From: Stromatinia cepivora
Taxonomy: Eukaryota; Ascomycota; Leotiomycetes; Helotiales; Sclerotiniaceae
Length of the DNA: 64,000 bases
Reading direction: 5' to 3'
Assembly: GCA_014898415.1 (NCBI GenBank)
Contig: RCTD01000006.1
Span: 434,001 to 498,000 of the forward strand
Shown: piece after piece, positions 37,143-49,059 of the stretch
Layout: each line of letters begins with the position of its first letter
Numbering within the stretch: the stretch's first letter is position 1
Notes under the pieces: generated by a model
Told to the model about the DNA's origin: nothing
What the model saw: the letters and a program-made list of their open reading frames with translations, nothing else
The model's database searches: none
Position numbers and translations under genes: made by a program

Positions 37143-37839
37143 TGTGATCGAGTGAACTCGAACCGGTCAGGGTACCACTGAACCATAAATGGTTTAGTGA
37201 CGGTTGTGGAAAGTGCTTTGTGTAAAATTATATAGCCAACGCAAAGTAAAAAACCCCGATCCACACATCTCAGACAGAAAATTCACTGTGTTTGTTCTTC
37301 GATATCCTGTTTTTTATATATTAGTAATGCATTTATATTCGTCAAGTGGCATCCAGAAAATAATAGTGTCTCCGTATTCCGTAGTTTTCGATATACAACT
37401 CACTTAGTAAGTCTCACTGTGTAAAGTAGCAGATGGGTTGATGCATCCTTTTGTCAAAAGTTCTAATGACAATCTTATGCTTCTTGCCTCTCATGGAATG
37501 CCAGCAATCTACAAGTGTAGGTAGCCCTCAATCGTCAGATCATAGACATCTCTCATCTATTCCTCGTATTTTCGCTGGCTTCTTTCCATTGCTTTTCCAA
37601 ATTACTGTAAGCTCGAAGTCATGCTGCAAACCTCTCCTTGGATTAATATCACACTCGGTAGTATTTGTTAGTATAGCTCATATTGCATGTTCGTTGCTGC
37701 AACTCATCAAAGTTCCCATATGCTAGTTGGTGTTGTTGCGCTATGCGAACTCTGAGAGTACAAGACTTTAGACTAAGTCTCGCAATCATACATCTTCAAG
37801 GACAAACATAATAATATCCAAACGCCCTACTACCACGCA
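37143..37839. other. Intergenic region between tRNA-Tyr and methyltransferase relic
   Basis: About 700 bp. A frame at 37451-37726 has no domain. The lost N-terminal part of the methyltransferase may once have been here but I cannot recognise it. Confidence 0.45.
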
Positions 37840-38374
37840 AAAAACAAACACAACAATGCCAATCCATCTTTCCATGAAGGAATAGCTAAGGATCTTTCGA
37901 GTTTCGATATCGTGTTAATGAATTCGACACTCCATTGGGTTGCAGATCAAGCAGTTGCACTCATCGACTGTTTTCGCGTACTGAAGACCGGATGACACTT
38001 AGGGATGACAGGAAGATCAGAAAATTCTCTCGAAAGGAGAAGATTTAAAAGACCATTCTATCACGAGATCCATATTACAAGTACACTGAAGAAAATAACC
38101 AAAATTTCTAAAGCGGACAGAACTTGAAAATACACTTGACAAGACCGCGTTCTCCAGCCAGAAATAAACGTGAATAGGATTGTGTAGATGGCGAAAGATG
38201 GGGCGAAGATGATTTATTGAGTGGTTGGATACTAGTTCGTAGGGAAAAGCTTATTGGGAAGTACCAGTGGATTTGGGTAACGCGAGGGAGGAAATGAAGA
38301 GGAAGTGGAATAAGGTTACTACAGAGGACGGTATAGAGATGAAAATGGACTTCTTAGTTACGCTTGCTGTTTAA
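37840..38374 (+). pseudogene. Relic of a class I SAM-dependent methyltransferase
   Basis: Two recognisable pieces lie in different frames. The first, from about 37870, reads FHEGIAKDLSSFDIVLMNST, LHWVADQAVALIDCFRVLKT, then G, an in-frame TGA (37993-37995) and HLGMTGRS. This is motif II-III of UbiE/type-11-like methyltransferases, where the stop falls at the position of the usual Gly of KPGG. The second, 38270-38374, reads NAREEMKRKWNKVTTEDGIE and ends FLVTLAV stop, matching the C-terminal tail of the same family. The pieces differ by a frame change (or lost intron), and the SAM-binding GxGxG N-terminal part is absent. It lies 1.5 kb from a dead Tc1/mariner element. Confidence 0.72.
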
Positions 38375-39878
38375 GGGGTAATTTAGCTCCTCGCTTGGAT
38401 GTGTGGAGGCATTTTTGAAAGTCTACGAAGTAACTATACGATGACGAGTTACTAGGAAAGAATAGATGAAGTAATTATATCAATTTCCATTGATCAATGA
38501 TCTCCGGATTTATTTACTCTAATCTTCTATAACTTATCACTTTGTACCTCTTCCCAGAAAGTTCTACTGCGGCGCCCATGTGATAATCTCGAACACGCAT
38601 CAAATGTTCAATATTAAGAAAAATATCAATCTTGCAATTGGATCAATATGATAAGTGAACACGAGATGTTAAAATCAAAGTACTTCAATATCCCAAGCAG
38701 CGTTGAAATGGAGGACCCTATTATGAGATAGAATGCAGTCTAAATTGAAAAAACCCCTCCCCCCTAAGTATAGCACATAAACTTTCTCTCCATTCCTTCC
38801 CGTCAAATATACCAACTGGGCATCCCATCATACAATCTCAACAAATATCAAACTTCATTCATTACTAGACTCCGGAAAAGTAACGAATTTCCCAGAATAT
38901 TCAAATATAAAACTCCCTCCCATTCATTCCACAAACACATAAAAAAACCCAACTAATTATTCATTATCACAATCATCCACTAATTATAAACACAACATAC
39001 ACATCCTTTCCTACTTCCACTCCACTTACAAAACTTTCCTAGATTACATATACAAATACTGCAATATACACCTTAAGCTTACACCACAATAACACATACT
39101 CTTGCAAAGAATAGAAGTAACTAGAGCATATCATTATTCACACCGACAAAAAGATACTTGTTAACTATGGAAAAAGATCATTATAGCCAAGTCATCGATC
39201 CTTAGCAACATCGATAGCTATAGATATGATATTACCAAGCGTGATGCAGGTGAGGGGGCTAAATAAAATTAACTAGTAACTATCTACCTTACTATCTGGA
39301 TGAAACAAACTCATACTCAAGTAAATGCACCAGCCAGGCAGCTAGAATATATACTCTATAAACCTCATGTCCATTCCGAAGTTAATTATATGTAAGTTTA
39401 CAAAACTTAATTATCTATCCACTTTTCCCCTTTCATCTTCCATGATAGATAATGGCATCTACTACTCATCTTGGGTTTACAACCACCTAGACAGGCTAGA
39501 CAGACTAAACATCTAAATATACACACACATAGGTATCTCCGCATCAACATACATAAATTTAAACCCCGATATCACCCCCAAATACACACACACACATATA
39601 TATACATACACTTCTCCAACTCTAACTCCAACTCCAAAATTCATTATTCTAATTCTAATTACATACAGATTAAGAAACTACGGAGTATAGTTAGATGAAT
39701 AGGAGGATAGGTAGTAATGGAATAGGATGGAATAGAAGGAGTAGAATAGAGGGGATACCGTGCCGTGCCGTGCCATGCCAGAGCAGTGATAAATTAGATG
39801 AATTGAACAGTATATGTAATGAATGAAGCGATACGAAATGCCTGAGAAAACGCCTAATGATTAGGCCCAATGTCTATA
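38375..39878. other. Long AT-rich, low-complexity intergenic region
   Basis: About 1.5 kb with C/A-rich and T/A-rich runs, a CA/TA dinucleotide stretch near 39586-39610 and a CCGTG pentamer repeat near 39759-39778. No gene seen. Confidence 0.55.
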
Positions 39879-39911
39879 CAGTAACCGTGCACTTATATTA
39901 CCCCAAAACCT
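39879..39911 (+). repeat. Left terminal inverted repeat of Tc1/mariner element
   Basis: Starts CAGTAACC directly after a TA; pairs with the right repeat at 41225-41257 (27 of 33 matches). Confidence 0.92.
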
Positions 39912-41224
39912 TAAAAACGCGTAAATTTCGCGAATTGAATTTCAACTCTCTTTATTATTTATTCATCAATGGCATTACAATGTATTCTCAGAATCTTGAA
40001 TATTGAAAGGGAGCTAGCTTTTAAGTATTTTATTTTATATTTATGTAGTAAAATTATTGGCAAAATTTTTAATAGTTTTAATCCTTATTGTATTGTAATT
40101 GATTTCAATTTCGAAGTGCAAACCGTTCGTTATATTCTACAGCAAGATGTATTATGTAATGAAGGAATGAATCTACCTTGTATTTTTCGAATTAGATTTT
40201 ATATAGAAAGAGAAGAATGTATGTTAGTTTGATATGTTCGATTATATCCAAAATCAATCTATATATAAACAAAAACAGTTGTAGATCTTAAATATAGTAT
40301 CTTTATTATTAAGAAGATTTTGAAGGTCTATAGAATCATCAATTGGAAGTGTAAAAAGCGGCCGGAACTTATCCAGGTATATATGTTCAAGCGGTTTGTA
40401 TGATGCTTAGTATATAGGGGGTTGATAGTGGAGGAATGGGGATTAGTTGTATAGAGCGACGAATGCTCTGTAGAGTGAGGGCGGGGTAAAAGAGGAGAAT
40501 GGTGTTTTTGTATTTCCGTTTAGAAATGGGAATCTAGAATGGTTCAAATATATAGTACGAATAAGAATATAAAGGTTATGGTCTGGGGAAGCTTTTGGGA
40601 TCTTGAAAGGAGCAATCTATATATAATGAATAAAGATTTTGAGAATAAGAAATATGGGTATAGTGCTAATTCATATTTCGAGGTCCTCGATGTTGAGGTA
40701 GGCCTTGTTTTTGAAAGATTAGGTCTAGAGTATGAATTTATATAGGATAATACTTTTATTCATTGTGCTTATAAAGTATAGGATTGGTTTCAAGAGAAAG
40801 GGATCTTAATATTGAAGGATTGGCCTTTTTATTCTTCTAATTTCAATTCTATTGAATATATTTGGTAAGTTTTAAAAGTGAGGTTATATGAGATGTTTCT
40901 TGATGTTGTAATCGACAAAAGCGAATTGGAATATATTAAATAGAAATTAAAGAGTTATTTATAAGCAATTTGAGATATATTAGATCAAGAATTATTCGAT
41001 AAATTAGGAGCGAGTATGTCTGATAGAATTGAGGTCTGTATTGTAATAGAGGGCTGGTATACAAAATATTGATTAATTGTAGAGCGATAAGGATTTGAAT
41101 TTTTTTTGGGGAATAGTATAGATATAGAACTTCAATATATTCAAATTTTAGATTATAATAATTAATGGTTGATTTTATAATTAAGTTGAAAGATAGATGT
41201 TGAATATATAAAAAAACTGAAATT

Positions 41225-41257
41225 AGGTTGTGGGGTAATATAAGTTGACTAGTACTG
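41225..41257 (-). repeat. Right terminal inverted repeat of Tc1/mariner element
   Basis: Reverse complement starts CAGTACTAG and ends before a TA; contains the shared ACTTATATTACCCCA core. Confidence 0.92.
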
Positions 41258-41259
41258 TA

Positions 41260-41562
41260 CGATCAAGTTCAAGATTCAAAGTCCCCACAAGCATACGAAA
41301 GGCACATGAATAGACCCTTATCATCATTAAGAATCATATTTATATTGCATATCAACTATTCATAATATCGTCTAGCAAACTAAAATATCTCATCTTATCT
41401 CTGCCATTCCCATCTCAGAGACCCTCCTCACTTCATCCATCCATTTATTTACCAATCTCACCGAATAATCAGACGCTCTTTTTCGGATATTCGCAGAACA
41501 CAAACCAACCCATATGGATCAAAATGACGCAAAGCTCAAAATGTCATATACTGACTGGTGAC
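41260..41562. other. 3' flank of alpha-tubulin
   Basis: About 300 bp between the transposon and the tubulin stop codon; probably tubulin 3' UTR. Nothing else seen. Confidence 0.5.
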
Positions 41563-43258
41563 TTAATACTCAGCTTCGCCCTCTTCAGCCTCAAAGCTGT
41601 CAGCGGCAACCTCTTCGTAATCCTTCTCCAATGCTGCCAAATCTTCTCTTGCTTCGCTAAACTCTCCTTCTTCCATACCTTCACCAACATACCAATGCAC
41701 GAAAGCACGCTTGCTGTACATAAGATCGAATTTGTGATCCAATCTTGACCAAGCCTCGGCAATAGCGGTGGTGTTGGACAACATACTGACGGATCGATCG
41801 ACTGAGGCGAGGGCACCATCGTTGGGCGCGGTGGATGGAACGGACATAGGCTTTTGGTAGTTGATGCCGAGCTTGAAACCAGTTGGACACCATTCGACGA
41901 GGTTGAATGATGTCTTGGCTTTAAGGGAAGCGACAGCAGCGTTGCAGTCACGGGGAACGACATCACCACGGTAGAGGAGGGCAACAGCCATGTATTTTCC
42001 GTTGCGGGGATCGCAGACAACCATTTGGTTGTTTGGTTCAAAACATCTATATATAGAGTCAATATGAAATATTAATACTAAAATGGGGAAACATACTGAA
42101 GCGTCAACTCTTGAGTCTTGAAGCTCTCGTGAGAACTTCTAGCAGCAGAAATGACGGGGGCATAACTGATCAATGGGTAATGAATTCTTGGGTAAGGAAC
42201 CAAGTTAGTTTGGAACTCGTTGAGATCGACGTTTAAAGCACCATCGAAACGAAGCGACGAGGTAATGGAGCTGACAACTTGAGCAATCAATCTGTTGAGA
42301 TGCTCGAAAGAAGGACGGGGGATGTCCAAGTTGCGGCGGCAGATGTCGTATACAGCCTCATTATCGACCAAGAAGGTACAGTCGGAGTTTTCGATAGTGC
42401 TGTGAGTGCTGAGAACAGCGTTATATGGCTCGACAACAGCGGTGGAAACTCTTGGAGCTGGGTAAACTGCGAATTCAAGCTTGGATTTCTTGCCATAGTC
42501 GGTGGAGAGACGCTCAAGCAAGAGAGATCCGAAACCAGAACCGGTTCCACCACCGAAAGAGTGGAAGATCAGGAAACCTTGAAGAGAAGAGCAGTTATCC
42601 TTGTGGCAGATAATTAGTAATGTCCATTATAGACACATGTGATAATTCCTCACCAGAACGCGACGGATCTTGTCCAAAGTACCATCCAAGATCTCCTTTC
42701 CAATTGTATAGTGACCACGAGCGTAGTTGTTGGCAGCATCCTCCTTTCCACTGATCAAAAGCTCTGGGTGGAAGAGGGATCTATAATCACCAGTTCGGAT
42801 CTCGTCAATTGGAGATGGGTCGAGATCGACGAAGATGGATCGAGGTACGTATTTACCATTACCGGTTTCCGTGAAGACTGTATCGAGCTCACCGGATTCG
42901 TGGACGGCCTTTGCCTCGGGGTCAGGACGACCATCTTGTAAGAGACCATGCTCAAGAAGGTATCTAAACCATCAGTAGGTAAACAACCGAGTATACTCGA
43001 GGCATCAAATTAACTTACAACTCCCAAGCACTGTTACCAAGCTGAGTACCAGCTTGACCGATATGAAGGTGAAGAATCTATAATGAAAGAATTGTCAATT
43101 ATCAATCATTGCGACGCGAATATAATGAAAAGATGAATTGATGCATGGAGGGGATATACACTTTCTTTCAATGAAGTGTGTGAAGTGATGCGGTGGTGGG
43201 TGAAGTGTTGTTATAAATAGGAATTTGTTTTTTGTTTATTTACCTCTCCGCGAGTCAT
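41563..43258 (-). CDS. Alpha-tubulin
   Basis: Five exons (43244-43258, 43019-43077, 42654-42963, 42097-42599, 41563-42046) encode 456 aa, the alpha subunit of the microtubule heterodimer. Exon 1 is only 15 nt (MTRGE) and is followed by a 166-nt intron; exon 2 continues [20 protein letters not shown]. The GTP-binding tubulin signature [17 protein letters not shown] is in exon 4. [20 protein letters not shown] and the longer alpha-type insert near [20 protein letters not shown] distinguish it from beta-tubulin. The acidic tail ends in EAEY, so the C-terminal Tyr of alpha-tubulin is present. The catalytic Glu region (alpha Glu254 equivalent) lies in [19 protein letters not shown]. Filamentous ascomycetes often have two alpha-tubulin genes; which one this is cannot be told here. 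Confidence 0.98.
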
Positions 43259-44438
43259 CCTGAATTATCGCTTTTTGTTCTCAAAGTATATGGAATTGAG
43301 AGAGAATGAGGGGAAGAATGTAATTGAAGTCGTCAATGAGCTATGGCAAAGAATGTTCCCTTTCGCGATCTCAGCAAATGCTGGGTTTAGTTTATTTGAC
43401 GAAAGAGTGGATTTGCTGGCAACTGTTCAAATTCGCGAAGTTCTCAAGTCCTCCAAGTCCTTTTGGTTGATTTTGAATGTGGGGGCCTTGCATAGTGTGG
43501 CAGATAGCGCGGCGGTGTAGATTTTCAGGGGTTAGGAAACCTTAGGCATTTCGCATTTGGCAATAAAAGGTAGGTAAGATCCTATTTGAGACGCGCTAGA
43601 GCGAATTTGTTTATTTACGCTTGGTGATATCACGTGTAGTGTAATGTCATGCTATATTCCGATATTGAATCTTATGCGTTCTCGTCGAGGCAGTCGAGGC
43701 AGTCAAGTACGATTATATATTTAGCTCTCAGGAAACCACTGAAGACTCTATCCAGATACGTAGGGTATATATACATAAATATCACAATTGCCTCAACTTT
43801 ACTTACCCTTTCTCTGGCTCCTTTCCAAAAGTAATGCCACCAACAGCTTAACAATAACAATTCATCCAGGACCAGAACTATAAACTATACGATCCAATCC
43901 CATTCAGCACATCTAATATTGCGGAGGACGGACATGGTAACCTCATAGAGCTATGATCATCCCATTAATCAAATTCATTCTTATGATTTGGGGTAAATAA
44001 GTCGATATCAAATATTAAATGATCTTCGGTTCCAAAGCTCAGACTACATACATGGGAAGAATTACTTTGGCTTTTCGAACTCAAAATTTGAATGATTAAC
44101 ATGATATTGAAAAGACATTTGTTGCAATTTCATCTCATTAGATTTGAAGATACAAGCATGCGAAGAGCCCATGACCGTGATTTAGTGTACATCGAAGAAG
44201 GCAACAAGCCAAAAATCATGCTCGCTGAGAAATGAGAGCTTTAGAAAGTATAAAGCTAACATCCCCTGCACAAATTGTGCTTTAACGCCAAGAAGAGAAT
44301 TTTGAAAATCAAACCCAGACTGCTTCTCTCCACTACCAATTTTGCCATTATCTTCACTCATATTGCTTCAGGCAATTCTTTCACTATAAGCATCGGATAT
44401 AAATTGACCTTGAACCACGCTAAACCTTTCACTTGAAC
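43259..44438. other. Upstream region of alpha-tubulin / 3' flank of ARS2
   Basis: About 1.2 kb containing the tubulin promoter, with pyrimidine-rich and GA-rich stretches. Open frames (for example 43275-43520) have no domain or splice support. Confidence 0.5.
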
Positions 44439-47400
44439 TTAGTAATTGAGTTCTCCGGACCCAGCTCCGGCAACAGCATCAAGATCTTCATAAGATTTTA
44501 AGCTTCTGCCGGCTGTTGCTTCACGAGGTCCTGCAGTTGTAATACCAGGAGATACTCCATCACCCCATCGGCTACCACCACTAGCTGCAGTAAAGCGGTG
44601 CGGCAGTCCACGGCCGCCACGTTCGCCACCGGGAGGGCTTAGCCTACCAGCATTTGGATCCCCGCGGTTCTGATTGGGTCGGCGATCGTAAGGACCAGTT
44701 CGATTATTTGTTTGATATCGACCAGCACCTCTTCTGATGGGACCGGGACCACGATTATCAGGACCGCTGACCCAACCCATGGGTGACTGCACAGCATGAC
44801 CAGCAAGGAAAGGTGGGAAGCCATTAGATGGAGGAAAGCCTGACATGGCATTGAGTCCATTCATTCCAAAGTTTTGAAGATTGAAACCACGTGGAGTACC
44901 GGCTGGCATGTGACCATTAGCTGGAGGGAAGTGACCATTGCTATTGGCATCTGATCTTGATGGAGCAATATGCGCAGGATCGAGAACGTAGGTATTGACA
45001 AGATCAAACTATACAACTATTAGTTTGCGTCGTTGAGATGGACCAAAAAAAACTTACGTCAGTCTTCAGACTTTCCAGCCATTCAGGATGTCTCTTTTCA
45101 ACATGCTTCTTCCAAAAGTGCTCTTCCTTGAACAATTTAGTGCATTCTGGAACTCTGCATCTGAATTTATGATCATCTTCTTGTTTCACATATTTAACCA
45201 ACTCATCCCTCAAAGCCTCATCAGTTGGCTTTCCACCCAGTTTTCGCACATCAACGTTATCCGGATCTAGGATTTGCATAATCTTGTCCTCAAACGTTCT
45301 GACCCAATTGAAAGCTCGTTGAAGTTGTTGTTCTGCCTTGGAAACATTGTTACGCGGATTAGCTTTGCGCTCACCATCGGGAGAGGAGGGATCCATATCC
45401 ATCTTGTCCTCGGCTTTTGCCTTTCCAGGAAACGCTTCACCCAATGCACTGGCGCGAGCAGCTGCTTTGGCTGATGTGGTAAGAGTGTTACGTGGTCTCC
45501 TAAGATGTCCTCCAGGGCATTTTCGAGTGAGCTCGTGAATCGAGTCACTCTCAAAAACACAGAAGAAGCAGAAGTTGAAGACACGTCTTAGATACTCAAC
45601 CATGAGATCAAGCTGCTTCTTCTTGACAAGAAGTTCTTCATCGTCGACGTCATCGAAATCGAAAGCACCTTCTTCTTCTTCCTCTCCTTCCTCCATCTCC
45701 TCGAACTCTTCACCTTCGTCCATTGCTTCGTCAAGACCAAGCCCATTCTTAGATTTCTTGCCTTTCTTGGGAGTAGGAGCTGTGACTGGGGGTTGAAGAC
45801 GGCCTTGATTCTTCAAGTCATCGACTTTCTCTTCAATCTTTAGGACAGCATTGAAGTCGGAACCAAAATCTTCTTCGAATTTGCTGACAAGGCGGGTGGC
45901 CAAATCAAGATCTTTCTCAATACGTTCAGGCGCTGAAAACAAATCCCAGAGTGCCTTCTTGCGTGGTAGGTTAGGCGGTACATGAACACCGACATGGCAA
46001 GTAAAATCTCCTCTCACTTCATCTTTGACGGTCTTTCCATTGATAGCCTCAAGCGCCTTCTGAGCAGTAGTTAGTGGAACTGCTGGTTCGGCAGAGATAT
46101 CGCCCTCTTCTTCATCCTTTATTTCTGGTCGATCAAGGATGGGAGCTGAATCAGGGGCAGGGTGAAGCATAACCCAACCAATTCTATGGTAGCGTTTGCT
46201 TGGATTTGGATCACTCAAACTAAGCCACTTGAAACCACCCTCATCCTCTCCCAAATGCTCCTTGCAGAAAGATTCGAGATTCGCACGGCTAACATGTGGC
46301 GCAATTGTCTTGATAAGCAACGTAGGCTGGAAAGCATTCTCATCTCGAATGTCACCACCTCTAGAAGGGACCAGGTCACCAACTCCTAAAACTTCATTAG
46401 CAGCGGTTGTCTCCCCCTCTTCTTTCTCGATAACACCGCCAGTGCCGTTGCTTTCGCTTTTAGGAATGCCTTCCAAAGAGTATTCATCAAAAGTTCCGGA
46501 TTCAAGATCTTGCTCCCATTGGCTATAATTGCCGCGGCGGAACTCGTTAACTTGTAGGCGTAAAGCATCTCGCATCTCAGGTACGTATCTCTCCATAAAC
46601 CATTGTTCCCCCTTGTGCTCCTGCACAAATGTACGTGCCATCCTAGCTTGAAGCTCTTCTTTATATGCATCATACGCAACTTGGATGCGAGCCTTTTCGG
46701 TATCACGGTCCTCTTCACGAGGTCTGAAGATCTCACCACGCTTCCCAGATCTAGCACGTTCCTTTTCCTCCTTGATCTTCTCATTTGTGCGCCACCATTC
46801 TCCATAGTATGAGAAGCCCACCTGAAAAGGCAGGATAACTGGATCCGCAAGTGGATTGACAGTAATTGGAGGAGGAGGGCCGGAATCTTGACCAGGTACA
46901 TATCGATCGATGTTGGCTGGTGCAGGAGAAGCAATTCGCCTTCGATCCTCGCGATCCCTCGATGATCTGTAATCATCCCTATCTCTTGTTCTACCATTAG
47001 GTTCATAACGGTCTACCGGAGATCTAGAGCGGTCGCGGTCGCGCGGGTTTCGTCTTTGCCTATCACCAACTAAAGTGATAATCATGTAAGCATAAGAGTA
47101 AATAAAAATAGATACCGACCCATGGAAGTATTATTATGTAGCAGATGCATTGTAATGATGAAGTAGGTGGAAAGAAAGTGAGGAGGGGACATTTCCAAGA
47201 TCATGACTGCATGCTTCGCGTCGGGGTGCAGGGTAGCTGTCCGAAACTAAAGTAGAAAGGATGAAATGATTGAGCTCATAAAATGCGACATACCAGGAGA
47301 TCTACCACGGTAAAATGATTCGCGGTCGCGTTCAGGTTTCACACCTCTGAAACCATCGTCGCGTTCATTTTTAACACTTCTAAAGCTATCATCACGTCCA

Positions 47401-47471
47401 GCCCAACTCGTTCTTTCAGTTGGTGATCGCGCGAGCGGCGGCTCTCTGCTGTAATTTCCGTAACCGTCCAT
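44439..47471 (-). CDS. ARS2/SERRATE-like zinc-finger protein
   Basis: Three exons (47294-47471, 45058-47069, 44439-45008) encode about 919 aa. The N-terminus is Arg/Asp/Ser-rich with RS-type repeats (DRDRSRSP). The SERRATE/ARS2 N-terminal region follows (LPFQVGFSYYGEWW, then FVQEHKGEQWFMERYVPEMR), then an acidic stretch and the ARS2 core VFNFCFFCVFESDSIHELTR with KCPGGHLRRPR. A C2H2 finger CRVPECTKLFKEEHF..HVEKRH and a Gly/Arg/Pro-rich tail complete it. ARS2 binds the nuclear cap-binding complex and couples capped RNA to processing or decay. The ATG at 47471 (MDGYGNYSRE) is preferred; upstream in-frame sequence lacks another ATG. The final exon follows a 49-nt intron with a TTTTTTTT run after its donor. 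Confidence 0.92.
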
Positions 47472-49059
47472 GATGTGACTGTAATCGTCCAAAATTACTC
47501 CACCTTTGCCTCTCTTTTCGAAATCCAGGTATTGGGCTGATCCGATGTTCTGGTAGGATAGTTTCGTTATTAAAGACCCTTTTGACGAAATCGATGTAGG
47601 AATTCGGGTTTCGTCGATTGCGATTGTCAAGTGACACCTGTGGATTGCCGGGAGGAAGTGATGACAACGAAGCTACTGCTGTTTGATAACATGATTGCCC
47701 GTTAGAGGATTGTTCAAAATTGTAATAGAATGAAGAAGGTTATGTTTGATGAACTGGGGGTATAAATGCGATATCAACTGGAGAAAGGATGCAGAAGAGG
47801 CAGAAGAGAGAAAAGAAGAGTAAAAAAGTTCAGTGCCTATAGATGGCAGATAAAAAACGACGACAACTTGTTGTTGTTGATGGGGTATGCGATCTTGATG
47901 TGATATGATATGATATGATATGATTGATGGATGGATTGACTTGATTCCAAGATTGAAGATTCTGAATTAATCGCTCAAGAAGAAGAAAAGCAATTGTTAT
48001 GGTTTATCGCAATGATAATGAAGGGGCAGAAAAAGGATTATATGTGTGATGAATTTTGTCTTTTGAGGACAAGGTTTTTAAGAAGAATAGAAGAATAGGA
48101 CTGACGAACAAGATTCAGATATGGAGTAACTGTTGTTTTAAAATGAACCTCCTCTACCAAATTGATATTGGATAGATGTTGTTGATTGAAGGTTGAAGTT
48201 GGAGAATTGAATTCGGGATTGTCAAAGGGAAGCTCTTGCTCTTCCTGGCATGGCATTGCTTACTAGTGTTGATAGAACTTTACCCATTTGGTGGGAAGCA
48301 CAGTCCAAGTCAATTATAAGACTAGTGGGATAGCATCTGCGGAAAGTGGAGTGACCAAAAAAAGCAAACATAGCTTAGCGTGATTCGTTTAACTATCCGA
48401 AATGATACATTCTATTGATGGATTGGAGTCAGTACAAAGAATAAATGGGTCTACGGAAGCTAAGTGTGGATGCGAGTGACCAATATTCGACCAATCACTC
48501 GAATGTGCCACTAAAATAGTGACCAATCATCGAGCTGTTTAGCCGCAAGCCTACGAATAAGAGAGGGTATTTAAAGGCATACATTCAAGAACCAATTAAA
48601 TGATTTAAATCCCAAACCAAGGAAACCTCGAAATGCAGTTCTCATAGCTTGTGTGGAGTACAGTTACCATAACTGAATTCATCATAAGTTAGGTAAGAAA
48701 ACAAAGCCATCCAAAACAGGTAGGAAAATCATACATCAGATCATTATTATTCAATCTTCGACAGTATATTGACCAGAGACTCTTTCTTTACTTTACATCA
48801 CAGAACAATAGTAAGTACCTAGATACGATCAAATCAATTTCCTTACCCAATCCACTCCCAAGTGAACCGAGGTTCTCAGGTTTCTCACTCCACCTATTAC
48901 TTTTTGCTTCAGAGGAAGGAGTACGTCATTGAGGGGATCCACACGGAGAAGGATATAAAGACATCACAATTAACTTCTACTTATCATTTTCTTCTTCAAG
49001 TACTAGGTAGTAAGTAACGGACAGCGGAATTCATCAATCAGAACCTCAATCCATCCACC
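47472..49059. other. Divergent intergenic region between ARS2 and TspO genes
   Basis: About 1.6 kb with both promoters. Contains five copies of the pentamer TGATA at 47901-47924. The frame at 48038-48256 (minus) has no features. Confidence 0.55.
47901..47924. repeat. Pentanucleotide microsatellite (TGATA)n, about 5 copies
   Basis: Five head-to-tail copies of TGATA/TGATT upstream of the ARS2 start. Confidence 0.8.

Larger units (their letters stand above)
39879..41257 (+). mobile_element. Complete but inactivated Tc1/mariner transposon, 1379 bp
   Basis: The ends are imperfect terminal inverted repeats: 39879-39911 against 41225-41257 match at 27 of 33 positions, sharing CAGTA at the tip and ACTTATATTACCCCA inside. 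TA dinucleotides flank both ends (39877-39878 and 41258-41259), the TA target duplication of this superfamily. Inside, a plus-strand transposase relic keeps SDECSVE (first Asp codon 40458), VMVWGSFW, DNTFIHC (second Asp 40746) and DWPFYSSNFNSIEYIW (Glu 40854), i.e. a DDE catalytic triad with 35 residues between the second Asp and Glu. About ten in-frame stop codons, mostly TAG, interrupt it, and the element is clearly more AT-rich than its surroundings, as expected from repeat-induced point mutation (RIP). Confidence 0.93.

Noticed and set aside
37145..37200. Second tRNA-like B-box (GGTTCGAGTTC on the minus strand) beside tRNA-Tyr
   Set aside because: Acceptor, D and anticodon stems cannot be formed and the T stem does not pair.
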